A stretch of 64,000 nucleotides of DNA from Arthrobacter pascens. Its GTDB lineage: Bacteria > Actinomycetota > Actinomycetes > Actinomycetales > Micrococcaceae. Every line of letters starts with the position of its first letter. Position 1 is the first letter of the stretch. A model generated the notes under the pieces. That model did not search any database, had not been told where the DNA came from, and was given only the letters and a program-made list of their open reading frames with translations. This document shows positions 63,926 to 64,000 of the stretch, one piece after another. The translations under genes and the position numbers were made by a program. The stretch covers positions 2,356,001 to 2,420,000 of the forward strand of contig NZ_JAUSXF010000001.1 in NCBI RefSeq assembly GCF_030816475.1. The letters are read 5' to 3'.

Positions 63926-64000
63926 CCAACTGTCCCTGTCCACGATTTGCGGGTAACCCCACGGGTAGCTCAAAGAAGTTGTTGTCGCAGGATAAGCGGC

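Overview
The window looks like a mosaic accessory region from a high-GC actinobacterium. Protein style, IS families and gene sets point to the Arthrobacter / Pseudarthrobacter / Paenarthrobacter group of the Micrococcaceae. This is inferred from sequence character alone. There is no rRNA, complete tRNA, replication gene or CRISPR array. At least ten mobile-element remnants separate otherwise coherent blocks.

1-8.6 kb is a plant-polysaccharide locus: a secreted beta-helix protein (cut by the window edge), two GH43 enzymes, a sugar ABC importer, a LacI regulator, a wrecked GH51 arabinofuranosidase and a GH27 alpha-galactosidase. A 12-bp operator close to TGTAACGATACA recurs at four places and suggests one LacI regulon. 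8.7-10.2 kb is an apparently intact IS110-family element.

10.2-21.4 kb is a scrap region. It has a small membrane protein, two alpha/beta hydrolases, a tRNA 3'-end fragment (possible attachment site), IS481 and IS21 remnants, and an ECF-sigma/MepB deletion scar. It also has a pair of coupled paralogous membrane proteins, an intact YciI-ECF42 sigma pair, a doubly damaged DUF1508 gene, and a tandem duplication of a 126-codon gene.

21.4-30.8 kb is a potassium-related block on the minus strand: kdpD, kdpE, two KimA-like APC permeases around a small gene, and ktrB. No kdpFABC or ktrA is visible, and KdpD lacks the Walker A lysine. 30.9-33.3 kb is a PadR-controlled ABC exporter with a clear palindromic operator. 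33.4-36.2 kb holds small enzymes, an FAD monooxygenase and an unrecognised gene with its own terminator.

37.2-45.6 kb is a complete, tightly overlapping eight-gene operon for the meta-cleavage of 3-hydroxyanthranilate to pyruvate and acetyl-CoA, with a divergent LysR regulator. 46.4-48.7 kb is a pile of IS21, resolvase, Tn3 and IS630 pieces. 49.1-61.2 kb is a second catabolic cluster interrupted by IS1634, IS66 and IS481 remnants. It has an NCS1 nucleobase-type permease, a VOC protein, a phytoene-desaturase-like FAD oxidoreductase, a truncated MFS transporter, an Atz/Trz-type amidohydrolase, a frameshifted AraC regulator, a RutA-like flavin monooxygenase and two flavin reductases. It looks like an undescribed pathway for an N-heterocycle or amide. 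61.6-64 kb is again debris: integrase-associated zinc ribbon, HpcH/HpaI aldolase tail, a 2-hydroxyacid dehydrogenase cut by an IS3-family remnant.
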